From Balanoglossus misakiensis (lineage: Eukaryota > Hemichordata), in contig CM082596.2 in assembly GCA_040954595.2 (NCBI GenBank), positions 1,488,001 through 1,552,000 on the forward strand: a stretch of DNA of 64,000 bases, read 5' to 3'. The stretch's first letter is position 1. Each line of letters starts with the position of its first letter. Under the pieces are notes generated by a model that did not search any database, was not told the origin of the DNA, and worked only from the letters and a program-made list of their open reading frames with translations. The position numbers were made by a program, and so were the translations under genes. This document shows, piece after piece, positions 1 to 12,800 of the stretch.

Positions 1-88
1 TCTCTCACTCACTAACTCGTTCATTCATTCATTCACTCATTCATTTTCGTTCGTTCATTCATTCACTCACTCATTCATTCATTCACCA
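1..88. repeat. TTCA/TCAC tetranucleotide microsatellite
   Basis: Near-continuous imperfect array of attc/actc tetramers from the window edge to about 88. It may continue to the left of the window. No gene is associated with it. Confidence 0.9.
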
Positions 89-253
89 TTTGGGCAACTG
101 AAGAAACCTGTCAGGGCACTGAACAAACTTTTTTAAAAACTTGTACGATTGTCCTGAGGCCAAACAGTGTCTTTTTAAGATTCTCTCCATATAGTCACAA
201 TCCATTGAAGAAGAAAAAGGGTCACTCGGGACATGGTGCAATTTGTACTTCAA

Positions 254-295
254 TTTGTTTTCTTCCACACAGTTGCCTGTGTGGAAGAAAACAAA
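254..295. repeat. Perfect 19-bp hairpin with 4-nt loop
   Basis: tttgttttcttccacacag at 254-272 is followed by ttgc and then by its exact reverse complement at 277-295. The arms pair without a mismatch. It may be a small foldback repeat or part of a transcribed hairpin. The 19-bp stem is short for a typical animal pre-miRNA, and pairing does not clearly extend outward. Confidence 0.75.
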
Positions 296-2651
296 CATGG
301 ACACAACTCAAGTCCACTGTGCAACCGAAAAGTAAACACACACAAGTCCGATGGCACGATTTGCTTGACAGTTTCACACACTCAAAGTCTACAATAATAT
401 TTGTCGTTTTGATGTGAACTACATTTTGTATTCTACAGGTGACTGGCCTGTCCGGGCGATGAATTCTGTAAAACTGGTGTAAAATCATCAAAATATTTGC
501 CAAAACGCTGGTCTGACCTCTCCAGAAATTCCCATCGGTTTTACTCAAGTCTTTCTTGTTAATCCTCAGGTCGATCGATTAAAACGAAAAGGTGGAGACA
601 TTGTCTGCAGTTGAGAATGAGAGGATTTTCTGGGTCATCTGTCGATTGACCCGTTGTCATCACCAGATTTCCATGATTGCTCAACAGAATTGTTGCCGTG
701 GAGACGAAAGCGGGCAGGGGAGGCGATAATATCGGTTTATTGTGTAGGAGTGTTGTCGAAGGATTTGTTGGGGATTTGTGTATCTATTATGTGTTTGCTG
801 GGTTTGAAGAATGCTGCGTTTTACACTCTAGTTTGAAAACTGGTTGGTTCCAACGACTGCCAACACACTAAGACTAATATTGATGCTGACCATAGACCCT
901 ACAGAGAGGGTGTACCATACATTGCATTGCATGTAAAGGAAAATTCCCAAGTTCTCAGGGTAAATTGGTTTAACTCACTATGTCACCTTGATCATAATAG
1001 TTAGGCTGCTGTTTATTTTTCTTTCAACTTTAAGGGCATTGTCAAGACAAACTTTCAAACTGAATTGAACTGTAGCTTCCACGTAATTAACACCCTCTCT
1101 CTTTGCAAACCATGCAGTCTTTTGACTTGACCTAAATAATGGGGCTATCTAACAAACAAATATTACCTTGTAAACTAAATGTAATTTAGAAAGTTTACAG
1201 TCCCTAGGGCTATACTTTCAAAGGCTTTATTATAAATAGATATTACAAAGTTTTACAAAACTTTGTCATAGGTCCCTAAATCAACATGCTCCCCTTGTAC
1301 AACCAGTCGGTGTCTTGACGACAAATTTTGTTGAAAACATTTTCTCCCGAGGGCGTTCCAAACAATCAGGCAACAATAACTTGCCGGGGGAGAGATCTCT
1401 GACACTTTTGTCAGTCTTCACTTGCAATCGAATGAACAGGTAGGAAAATTAAATCAAAAGCACGCCCTCATACTACAGTTACTTTTGAATGTTCCCCATC
1501 CACTTCAGAATAGCTGCACCCATATGCATTTATGGGTAAGAGCACGATCTTCCAGACCTATTTCACCATCACCCTTCAGACAAAAATGTTTGCGCATCCT
1601 ATCGCATTCTTATAGACAACGTGAACTATATTGAGGAGATCATTCCAAATAAACATCAGTGTATTTGGACAGTGAAACTTTTGTGTTGGTCATTTTTATG
1701 ACATAATTGAAGTGTGACATGGCAAGCATTACGATGATTATCCCAGAGTTAGACTTTTATCCACTTAGAACTATGAACGCGGATGTTAGCTTTGAATGAG
1801 TGACCATGTTTATAAGCTTAACTGTAGACATCATGGCAGTGTTTTTTTTGCCTTGAAATAATGGTGAAAGCGTCTACCACACAAGAAATAGCTATCGGTT
1901 GACTCTTCATGCTTAGACATACAAGGGCATTGTTTTGCACTGAGGTTTTATCATTCTTTGAGAAATCTGAAAAAAAGAATGATATGAGACTGCCTGATTC
2001 AGTTACTGAATATTGTTGTTTAACAATCCCACCTAATAATGTTTACATTATGCAGTAGTATTATGGATTTAGGGTGTTAATGGCAAACTGCTCAATCAAG
2101 CAAGACTGGTGGTTTGTTGACTTTTGTCAGTGTTGAAACAAGTGTTATTGTACTAACTGTTTCTATCAATATTTGTAAAACATTAAAAACCAATGAATGG
2201 ACAGTTATCCACTTCACTTAATCCACACCTCCTTGAAGGAGCTAGGAGACACTTCAGAGTGGCTGAAGAATTCTGCTAAACCATCAATAAATGCAATCTC
2301 CTTTATGAGTGATTATTTGAAAGTTGGGTGTTTGGGTATGTCAATATGTTTGCATTTTGAGAACCATGTTTGTAGAAAGTTTTACTGGCTACCAAAAGTA
2401 ACACTCAGAAGAACTTATGGTATTGACATCCCTATGGCTTGCTGTAATGTTTACACATGGATAAAGATTACAGTGGGAAGAATACAGCCACAATCCGAAA
2501 TCTCTTTCGTCTGATTAGACAAATGTTTTATTTTTATCCCTCTACAGTGGTATATTTTCTATAAAATAAAAAGAGCATCCCACAAATCAAAAAATTAATA
2601 CCTCAGAACACTGTGTATGTATCTCTGTTTGTTTGGCTGTGCGTTTGTCAT

Positions 2652-2740
2652 CATGTGATGTGTAGTGTGTGTACATGTGATGTACATGTGACGTACAGTG
2701 TGTGTACATGTGATGTGCAGTGTGTGTACATGTGTCATGT
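2652..2740. repeat. TG-rich minisatellite (tgtgatgt/gtgtgtaca units)
   Basis: About four imperfect units built from 'agtgtgtgtacatgtgatg' repeat head to tail, with gtacatgtgatgt variants between them. The histidine- and threonine-rich minus-strand open frames here come from the repeat and are not genes. Confidence 0.8.
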
Positions 2741-2815
2741 ATGGTACCAACCACTGGTGTGGCGTCATCCAGACTAGGGGAGAATACACTCACCAAAAAA
2801 TACAGAAACTCCAAT

Positions 2816-2860
2816 GATAATAATAATAATTATAATAATAACAAGATAATAATTCAAAGT
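2816..2860. repeat. AAT trinucleotide microsatellite
   Basis: Imperfect run of ataataataataatt followed by ataataataac. Simple repeat. Confidence 0.8.
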
Positions 2861-4747
2861 TGGGATAATCGGGGACTATAAAATTACAGGAATTGTATTG
2901 TATATACAGGGAGCAGCAACTGTATAATTGAAAGTTTCATTTTCCCCCAGTGACTTTCCAAACTAAGTGAATTTGGGGGAAATTTACTTCAAAAAGTAAA
3001 CACACATCAAGACTTATCTATTGTGTTTTATCCATCCATGAAGATTAAAGATTTGCTGAGGAAGTACAATGTTGCATTGTGAGTGTGTGGCTGCCTTGCA
3101 ATCTATAAATAAAACTCAGCTTTTAAGCTGAGTATGTCAACACATCCTGACCATAGTTCCTATTATTTACAAAATTATATTCAGTTTTGACAAACATTTC
3201 TGTTCCTACACACACAAGAAATCTTCATCACTGTACATTCCCCCAAAACAATCTGAAACTTCATCTGAAAGAATAATCAAAGGGGTCTTTGCGAATCTCT
3301 AGATGTTCTCGTTCAGGATGTGACCTATTTCATGAAATGCACGGTTCAAACTTGAAAGTTTGGTAATTGTCTACTTGAAAAATACATCCATTAAATCTTG
3401 TCAAGTCTAGTAGGTCTATTTCAACACACACATTCACATGGCTGGAAAATACTCTTGTGATGTTTGAACTTCATAACTGCTTCAGAGACTCAAACAAACA
3501 ATTTTGTCACGTATTTTTGAATTTAAATGTCGCACTGGCACTGCTAATGATGTTTCCCTTGTTTGTGTCATTGGTTTCCAATCTGACATACTTTTCTGGT
3601 CACGCAGTCAACGAGTGTTGCTTTCATTAATCCTGTTTGCAAAAAACTCAGACATCGATCATTTAGCCATTCTATGTACAACACTGAGGCAGGTACCAAG
3701 ACCTTTGAAATTCCATTGTGCACATCAGATATTTTGTTAAAGGTTTTCTGTAAAATATACATCTTTCATGGCAAATTCTCTTGCAAAACTTTTCTTCCAT
3801 ATTACATCTAAAAAAACTCCATAAAAAATCAGTCAGCCATGGATTTCTACCTAAATACACTGACAATATTCAAAGTCTGTCAATCGCGGGCGCTATACAA
3901 TACACTCCAGCTTGCTGCTTCTGAAAAAATTTCCCTCTATCACTTTACACCACTAGAGGGGGCTATTAATATCATGCTATTTTGCAAAACTCCAAATAGT
4001 TCTTAATACACAAAATGTTTCAAATTTTATTGAATCAGTGTTCAACACTATTTTCATTTAAAAATCCTGCCACATAAAGTCATGATTTGACAATATCCAA
4101 ACAAAATTGTTCCACAAAAGTCATATACAAACCATACATATGCTCGAAAATGTTCATATCAGAAGTGAAAGAATTTGAAATATTTGATAAGGGTATTAAA
4201 GATGGAGAATCAGCTGCAGAACTCTAATTGAAGATTTTTGTGTGTTTAACTCATGATCTGTTTTTATGCTTCTATCAAAACAAATCTAATGACTTGAGTG
4301 TTTACGATACAAATGAATCTAAAAATGGACACAGGTATTTTGCGTCAGAGAGAGCTCCCTCACTTTTGATTTCTATCTAACTCTCCTCGTATTGACACAG
4401 TTTTGCTGGGTTACCGTTAAACTACAAATAAAATATGCTCTGAAAAAAATTAGTTCACTGTGTAAAATATTGACAATAACATGAGTGTAACTTGGATAAT
4501 TCCACATGGCATAAACTCTAGAGGCTTAGTTGTGTTGAAGATATTTATCACTTTTAAGATTCAAAGTTTGGGACCAGGGACATGTCATCATAGCAGAATG
4601 ATCCTATATAGGCACAGCAAAATGATTTTATGTCATCTTCAAAACCCTTCAGCCATTTGGTTTTGGTTATAAATCTATGAAAAACATCCATGTCGGAATA
4701 TTCCATCTGCAACAATGGGGGATGTTGGGTTAAACATAGACTAGCCC

Positions 4748-4931
4748 ACTAGTCGCTTGGTGATTTTTAAATCTCAATACTTTTTGTGTTTTCGGTGGTT
4801 TTTTGTCTTAATAAATAATTTCAATACTTTTTGCATGCATGCTTGCCTTAAGCGTGTTTTTGGTAGTGAGGCGAGTTTCGAATTTGCGACTGAGCTTGTG
4901 GTTTCGGGTAGCGTCGACCAAGCGACTAGTA
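4748..4931. repeat. Inverted-repeat-bounded segment (actagtcgcttggt / accaagcgactagt)
   Basis: The 14-mer actagtcgcttggt near 4749 is repeated in exact reverse complement near 4918, bounding about 170 bp. It abuts a second inverted repeat that starts at 4924, so this may be a nested or composite MITE. No transposase coding is seen. Confidence 0.55.
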
Positions 4932-5384
4932 CACCTTGCAAAATCTACAAACGCTCAGGCCGTTTGTTGACATAGTCGAGAATGATTGACAGGGGCGTCG
5001 ATCCCGTGCGCCAATGAGAATAAAGAGATGTGATATAACGTGAACGCGTAGAACCCACATTCGTAGTCAAGTACGGCGCGACCTGTGATGTCAACGTCTG
5101 TTTGTGTGGCACGCGCACTCTGTAATTTGAGCGTATACATCGTACAGTGTCGCTGCACTGCAACTATGGTTTCAGCCATCAGACCATAAACATTGATGAA
5201 CGAATTTCACATAAAATGAGTAAACCCATTTGCGTTTTCGCTATGAGATACCCAAATATGATTTTCGGGTAGTCGAGGTAATGCATGAAACTCCGCCCAC
5301 TATTTAAATTAGCTAATAAATATTCATAAATGACGTCAACATGAATAATTCATAGCAACCGGAAAGCAGCAAGGTGTACAAGTC
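4924..5384. mobile_element. Candidate MITE with 16-bp terminal inverted repeats
   Basis: GACTAGTACACCTTGC at 4924-4939 and GCAAGGTGTACAAGTC at 5369-5384 are inverted copies with one mismatch. Read from the TA inside the repeat, the ends are TA-CACCTTGC and GCAAGGTG-TA, as a Tc1/mariner-type TA target duplication would give. The interior is CpG-richer than its surroundings, has a CRE palindrome at 5331-5338 and encodes no recognisable transposase. It could instead be a small promoter-like island that happens to lie between short inverted repeats. Confidence 0.4.
5331..5338. promoter_or_regulatory. Full CRE palindrome TGACGTCA
   Basis: Exact CREB/ATF palindrome in a CpG-containing patch about 1.5 kb downstream of the phosphatase stop codon. 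Function is unknown. Confidence 0.4.
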
Positions 5385-5422
5385 TATGGGCCGACACGTT
5401 CCCTACACAGCCCATAGACTTG
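5379..5422. repeat. Perfect 13-bp inverted repeat CAAGTCTATGGGC
   Basis: CAAGTCTATGGGC at 5379-5391 and its exact reverse complement at 5410-5422 flank an 18-nt spacer. The outer word atagacttggagc at 5414-5426 recurs at 18472-18484, which points to a dispersed repeat family. Confidence 0.65.
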
Positions 5423-5667
5423 GAGCAAGTCTAGGTTAAACACATAAAATGCACAATACTACCAAAAAACCCTAACCACGCCCCTGTATACTGTTGTGAT
5501 AATAAAACAATACATACATAATGATCAATTAGTTACAATGTATATAGACACAAAAGTGTATATTTTTGGACCACTAGAGAAAAGATTATTTTTTTGCTAA
5601 ATGTTACAACTTTTAAGGCAGAAAAGCCTCAAATGACAGGGATCATAGAAAATCAGTAGAAAAAATA

Positions 5668-5673
5668 TTTATT
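5668..5673 (-). terminator. Candidate polyadenylation signal for the CTDSP gene
   Basis: AATAAA on the minus strand (TTTATT on plus), about 1.2 kb past the stop codon at 6838. Other such hexamers lie further left, and vertebrate relatives have long 3' UTRs, so the true end is uncertain. Confidence 0.3.
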
Positions 5674-6837
5674 CTTTTTTTTCATATTTCTTTATCTAGT
5701 TTCATCAAGCACAGTGTAATCTAGGGTGCTAGTATTGTTGTCAAGGTAACGGTAAAGAAAAGCACTGAATCTGGTACAGCTAACTTGGTAACAATTGCAA
5801 TGCGTTATTTCAGAGATTATATTGTTACTCAAGCAGCTCAGATAAAATATGCATACAAAGGTGATTTTTTTTGTTAATTATTATAATTTGCCATAATATA
5901 CAAGGGATTGGAACATGTTACCTAGGCAACAACACCACAGCATCATGGGAAACTCTGGTTGCTTCAGACTGTACACACAAGGGAAGGTTGCCTTAATGGC
6001 AAATAATGCTGTACCATGCTCATTTGGGGGGAAAAAATCTTGCAAATAGTCAAATGTGTCACTTCACAATGTGGTTCCTCTGGTGGTCGATACAATCAAT
6101 TAGTGACCTCTGGTCAAGACTGACCACTGTGACCGGTCACTCAGGGTCTGGATGTATGAAATGACATTTAACTAGGACACTACACAGCTATAACATATTA
6201 CGAATATCTCTTGATTACTAGTTTTAGAATCACTTTCTCTCAGGTCAATAATAAACATTGACTTGTGTCATCATCACTGGGCAAACTATTATTTGTATTG
6301 CCCCTTCAGGTCATGCAAGAAATGTTATTGACCATCCCTGAAGTGGGCAATCCGTGAAAGCCTTTGGACGGTGCAGTCAAAGAAATTATAATTATTCCTC
6401 ATCTAAAACCTTCAAAATTTAGTCAAACACGATACAAACAAGGTATTGTAAGAGATTTGATAACATCTACACATTTACTAACTTAGCTTGTACTAGAGAA
6501 CATTCAACCTTTGAACTTTCACCTTTCACCTATATCCATCATCAGTTTTCCAATCACCTATGTCCAGCCTTTCACCATTTGCACAGATGACAACAAACCA
6601 TATTGTAACCTTTGAACTATTCAACTTTGCCCCTCGACTGCCCCTGCAGTCTCCAACCTCACTTGTAAATGATGAACTTCTAAGAAAGTTCTCAAATAAC
6701 AAATTGCTTATGATTTCTCCCATGTAAAAATTTGCAGAAAAAAAATGATTGCATGGCTTATATCAAATTCCTACATGCGAATTTCCCCCTCCTTCTCAAT
6801 CATCCCCTTGTGTGTACAATACAGGTTTCCCAATTAG

Positions 6838-9800
6838 CTATGAATTGATGGAGTTCATGTGTGTGTGGTTTGCTAGTAGTGGCTGCGGTCCGTTCATGTT
6901 CTGGTTTTGAAGTACTGTATAGATGTCGTCTACTTTGGATAAATTTTCTAAAAACGGTATGAGATCGAGCAGTTCAGTGTCAGACATGTCATCAAACCAC
7001 GAAGCTACAGGCACCTGTTTTGGGAAAATATGAACACGGAATCAAGGATTGCAGCTTTTAGTGACACCCAAGCAGAACATGATTTTAAATTTTCTCTAGT
7101 TTGCATAAACTTAGCCAATATATGTAAAAAATGTCATGTCAAGAGTTTCAGTTATGATTCTTGATATGTTACACTGTTTATTTTTGAATTTCAAGAAAAT
7201 CCAATAAAAAGAGAACTGTATACTTACTGCGTTCTCAGGGTGGAAGATGTAGGATGCTGGGGAGTTGTCGACGATGACTATCCTCTTCAGCTCTCTCCCT
7301 AACCGACTGAGGTCCTGGTGATCAAACCATAGAGATTATTCAATATTACACAGGAAAGGGAGTCATGTTCCCTCAAGTGATTAAAAAATATTCAACATTG
7401 ACCAATAGGAGAAGGCAGTGAATGAGACTCCCTAGGTATCTTATTAAAGGGAGGCAGTAGCCAGCTGGTGCCCTGGTACAAGACCAAAACACATGCTGAG
7501 GTGGGTGAGACAGAATTGTAAGTAACAACAAATATTTTTTTAGTTTTTGTGATATATCCTGCAATCAGTATTTGTAAATGATAGCCAAGGAAACAACAAT
7601 TAATAATGAATCCCCTTGGTTTTCGTTCAGTGATGGGAATACTTAATGACATGACATACCTTGACGTAGTTTCCTCTGTGAAACACACAGGAATCCCTGA
7701 AGAGTCGGGCCCTGAAGACACCCCACTTGTCAAGCAGGTCTGCTACGGGGTCTGCATACTGCAAGCCAATCAGGTAGTATTTATATGTAATAATGTAATA
7801 CAGAATTCACACACTCCAAATCATTCAAAAATTCTGGCACTTCTTGTGACCTTTTCTGGTAATTTTTCAATGTTTTTAGGGTCAGAAATTACATTTTGAC
7901 CGAAAACTTTGACTTACCTTTGAAAGACTGGCTGTAAATAACACACACTCGAACAGTTCACCCATTTTCTGTAAAAACTCATCCACATATGGCCTCTTCA
8001 AAACGTACACCTGTGGGAACACAGAGAACAGGGAAGTCAACATAATGTAGAGAGAAATCACTTAGATTTTACAGGTAATGCCAAATCTGTCTTCTAGAAA
8101 AGGCTTGGTTGTCTACTTGGAATCTAGTGTAAAGGGCGCCGCCTAGTGGCAAATACCTACCTGATGAATCGTTCCATCAATTTCTACAGGAACTACAAAA
8201 TCTGCATTACTAACAGGCTGAAATAAAAAAACAGGAGAAAGTAGAAGTTAGTCAAATCCTTAATGTTACCAAGCAACGATCACTACCTGTGTAGCAATAC
8301 TATTGAAATGTGCTGTTGATCTTTTTCCCATGATGCATTGTGTTCACATCAATGCTACTTCTGGACATTGTGTTGTAGCTGGATTTCTAGATGAGATTTT
8401 GCCAAAATGAAACGATCAGTGATACCTAGAAACTCACTGTAGTGTATTCCTGAATTTCACTTACCTTAAAAGAGCTATGTACAAGGGTTTCATCCAAGTC
8501 TATCACTATACAGAGTTTATGCGTATCTGTATTTTTCCTCTCTGGAAGCAAGTACTTATTCTGTGACTGAAGGAAGATAAAAAATATCCAACATGAGATT
8601 CTTATCTTTGTGATATTATAAAAACTTGAACATTTCTCAAAACGTATTGTCATAGTCGGTTTCATATCATCAACAAAACTGATTAGAGCCCAAAGTCTTC
8701 CATATGTTTTTTATATACAGCATGTGGACAGAAATCTCCATTCTATACCGAGACCTACTTTACACTGTACTACGCTGGTCAGAGTGCATACCATGCATAT
8801 ACCACAGAGATATTAAATTACATGGTAAATGGATTACAGTCTTTAAACATAAACACTCTGAATGTACCACAAGTCAGGCAGGGTTACATATTCAAACCAC
8901 AAACTACAGTTTAATGAACTGAACTGACACCATTCTACTTTTTCATTTTGAGTAAATCTCTCAGAATTTTCATCTCACTAGGCTTGGGAAGACCATCCTT
9001 GACTAAGATTCTCCAGGCACCAGCAACAAATACTCATTAAAATCAAAGCTTGCCATCTTCTTTTAAAACCAAAGTACATTAGGTAGAATGTCAAAGTTCA
9101 ACTGTACTGACCTTCGGTGCTCCATTTTCTTCTGTAGGAATAGCATTGACAGTTTGATTTCCATTGGCACCAAAACAGCAAAAGAAAGAGCTGAGTAAAC
9201 CACGATTCCTTGGCTTCTTACTGACTGTGTTTTGTTCTGAAAAAAGAAAAGAAATAACTACTGGTCAGATTGATTTATTACTGTAGAACACGCACATATA
9301 ATATCCTGAATTGAAAACACTCTCCTGACAACATGATTGGTAACACGCCTTTCAAAGAAATGCTTGTAGCAATTCATTTCACCAGATCGATGAACTCCTT
9401 TACAGTTTGTTTTTTACCAGTGCAAATTCCGTGAATTCAGGAAGCATTTCTAACCAATCACATAACACAAGACTGTTGACAGTGGTATGCTGTATGATTT
9501 ATATACTGTGATGACATAACTGGTCTTGGTATACCCTATATTATGCTTGACATAAATCAGTTTACAACTTCGTCAACATATATTGATTGACACAGGCTCT
9601 TACCCAAATCCATCACATTAAAACTGACATTCTCTATGGTCAACAATTCGACATTCGTTCAACTTGAAATGCCAGGTGATGACATACTGAATTTGCATAA
9701 AGACGTCACCAACCACGTAATGCCGTTTGTACAGTGATCTATCACCATGGAAAAAGATGAAGCAATGACGAGACTCTCTTGATAGATTCAAATGAGTAAT

Positions 9801-12800
9801 AATGAGGTTTTAAACTGAGTTGTAATGAGGTTTTCTGTCTGGGACCTTGAAGACTGCCCAGTAGCAGATGTAATATGTCTTCCATGTATCTAATCTCTGA
9901 TATGACTATTTTATGACTGACAACTTGGATTAGCATTTTGCAGCATCATTAGTCTCCAATGGAGTCAGACACGACTTGTAATGATCCGTGATTAATGCAT
10001 CTGCTTCAGGGACACAAAACTGATAAAAATGTAACTCACGATTCCGTTCTTGTGACGTACTAGTCTTTTTCCCCCCTCACAAATCTGCATTTTCCATTGT
10101 AGTTTTTACATACATGCCAGCCTTGTACGATACACCATATCTTTTTAGTTTGTGTTCTTACTGACCAATTAATGGCAAAGGAAAGTTTTTTTCTGTTCAA
10201 ACCGCTTCAAGTCAGATCTACTTCATTACACATTCACTGAGCAATTTTCTGGTGTTAGGGAGACTTCTTTTAGTGTCAGCGGCGCCATATTTGGTTTCGA
10301 GGTTTCGTCTGAGAAGGTGAATTTTCTAATTTAGACTGAGAAAGCACATTTAGTTTTTGCCCTCCAGCTGATTGGACTTGCTTGTTTAAAAATCTCTGCC
10401 GAGTCGACATATTTCAGTTTACACACATGTTACAACAGACAAAAAGGACAGAAATAGCATAATTATTTTCAACAGATGAACATTAAAAGCACCATCTGCT
10501 GATCCTAAGATTATCAGTTACACAGCTCGATTTAGGAGACCTATCACGTCTATCAAAGACAGCAAAGGTCACATGAAAATTAGGACGAACTTTGTAGGTC
10601 AAAGTCAAGGATCAATTACAAGTTCTTCAACCTTTCTACCAGGTTGAGAGGAGCAGAAAGGGGATGGTGAATGCATGCCTGTATTAATTGGTGTTACTGA
10701 GAAATTATTACCAGAAGATATTAGAATGGCTTTTTAATAGCAGCTGGATTATGGCCATAAAATTCACATGCAATATAAAAAATGTTTTTATTATATATAC
10801 TCAAGACTTTTCTCAGAATTCTAAGATGCCTTTTCCGAGAAAAGTCTTTCTCTTTCATGGATAACTAAATCAAACAGTGAATTTTACTTTTTGCCAATGA
10901 ATTATTTCTGTAGAACTACCACATTTTACCTCCTAGTTCACCATGAGGACAAACAGCAGGCAGACCACAATCTATTTATAAATGGAAGCAAGCAAACACA
11001 CTGCAAACAATGAGACTCCACATGGATCAAATTAAATCAATATAATTTGGCTGACCCTGCATGACCTCCAAGACTTGACATCTGGTCTACCCAAACAAGT
11101 GTAACACTACACCCCTGACACAAACCACTATATTTCCCCAGTCAGTTCTGTTTTGATCACCTTCACTGTTCTGGTCACGTATACTGAAGTGTCTGTGTGT
11201 CTCTTTTGTAGTGTCTGTGTGTCTGTTCTAGTCTGAGTGCCTTGGTGTTGATCAGAAATGCATGCTTCTTCTCTTCATTCTGACTCAATAGGAGAGCTGG
11301 TTTACCTTTTGTCACTGTATCTATACTTCAAGAGTGTCTGGTACACATTTTCTTATCTTTAGTGGTTCGAAAGAGCAAATATATGTACATGTACATGTGT
11401 AGGCGTACATGTTTTTGTCTAAGGCTTTTACCACGCCCCCTTCATATATGGTTCCTGCCTCACCTACAGTATGATGGTGAAAAGGTTACATTTCAGGTTT
11501 CTTCTTTGCTTGTGTGTGTGTACATCTGCATGGTTGCTATTGCCAGCTTGATAGTCTGAACATTAAGGCATATTTATTAATATGTAGAAAGGAATGCACA
11601 CAGTGCAAATTATGCCCAGTTTGAGTTGAACTGTTTTGCCCTCATTGAGACTGGGGCACACACTTTATGGCGGAAAATGTTGGCACGAGTTCAAAACAGT
11701 GGCACAGAGACGTTGACATAAAAACATGATTGGCAGAACAGCACTGCTTAACGTCGAAAACAACAACAGAACCTGGGGGAACTGCATTGGACTGTGTTGT
11801 GTTGTCACACAGACTGTCAAGCTATCTCTCATAGCTGCTTTTCTGGAACTCGTCTTTAGTTTTGTTGCTGATATGAGCAATACATTATTCTTATCCAAAC
11901 ACCTAAAATGTCCAACCCACCCAGAGCACTTTGAAAATTAATCCTCTTTAGACCTTGACAATTAAACCTACCCAACCGTACAAATACTGTTCCCATGGTG
12001 ATATCATCCACACAATCATCTAAGTCTTTCATTATTCTGTCGGGAATTGGATTAAAAAAAGGAAAACCTGCACAATTTGAATATCAGACAAATTAATCAG
12101 AAATTACAAATGTATAACGTACAATAGGCTGATTTCCCAGAAAAACTGTCATTTGAGCTTTGAGGGGAGGAAAGCTTGTTACAGGCAAGATGTCTGCAGA
12201 TTGCATGTCTCTTCAGTCCATTGTACATTTAATTCAGTAAGGCAAACACTGTCTGTATTACTGTTACATGGTTTGCTTTTTAACAGAGAGTAGTTTGTTC
12301 CATGCATGACATCACGATACATCCCCAGCAGTGAAAGCCTTTAGAGCAATTCAAATTAAGTGTGAATAACCTGAAAAGACTAGCTGTGTTTTCGACAATC
12401 ATGACGCCGTTTTAGGCCGACAGCATGTGATCAGGGTGGAAAATTAGAATCCAGGGCAGATGTGATGATGTGTAGACTATGCAGCCCTGACACAACACTG
12501 TAACCATGGCTACAGAGCCACAGGATGAAGAGCAGTGATTGGCAGATGGTTTGCCAGGGTAGCATCAAATAAGATGAAACTCAGCCAATAAACACAGAAT
12601 TAGGGTCAATATTTCTTCTCACAAGCTGTTCTTTATCTTTCTTGTTTGTAGAGTTACAGAAATGCAATGCAATTTGACTATGTACAGAAAGTGTATTTCT
12701 TTCCGTAATGAAGAGATTTTGAATCCAGGCTGTGCTTCCCTGCAGATATTTAACCATTAGATTCTCCCACTGTTAATTGGGCTGGACTAACTCTGTGCTT

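Larger units (their letters stand above)
296..4720. other. Non-coding stretch, no gene recognised
   Basis: All frames were read. Open frames here (the longest is 105 codons, at 2197-2514 plus) show no family resemblance and no consistent splice signals. Contents recognised are the minisatellite near 2.65 kb, an AAT run near 2.82 kb and CTCF-like words near 3.9 kb. Part may be 3' flank of the phosphatase gene that ends at 6838. Confidence 0.6.
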
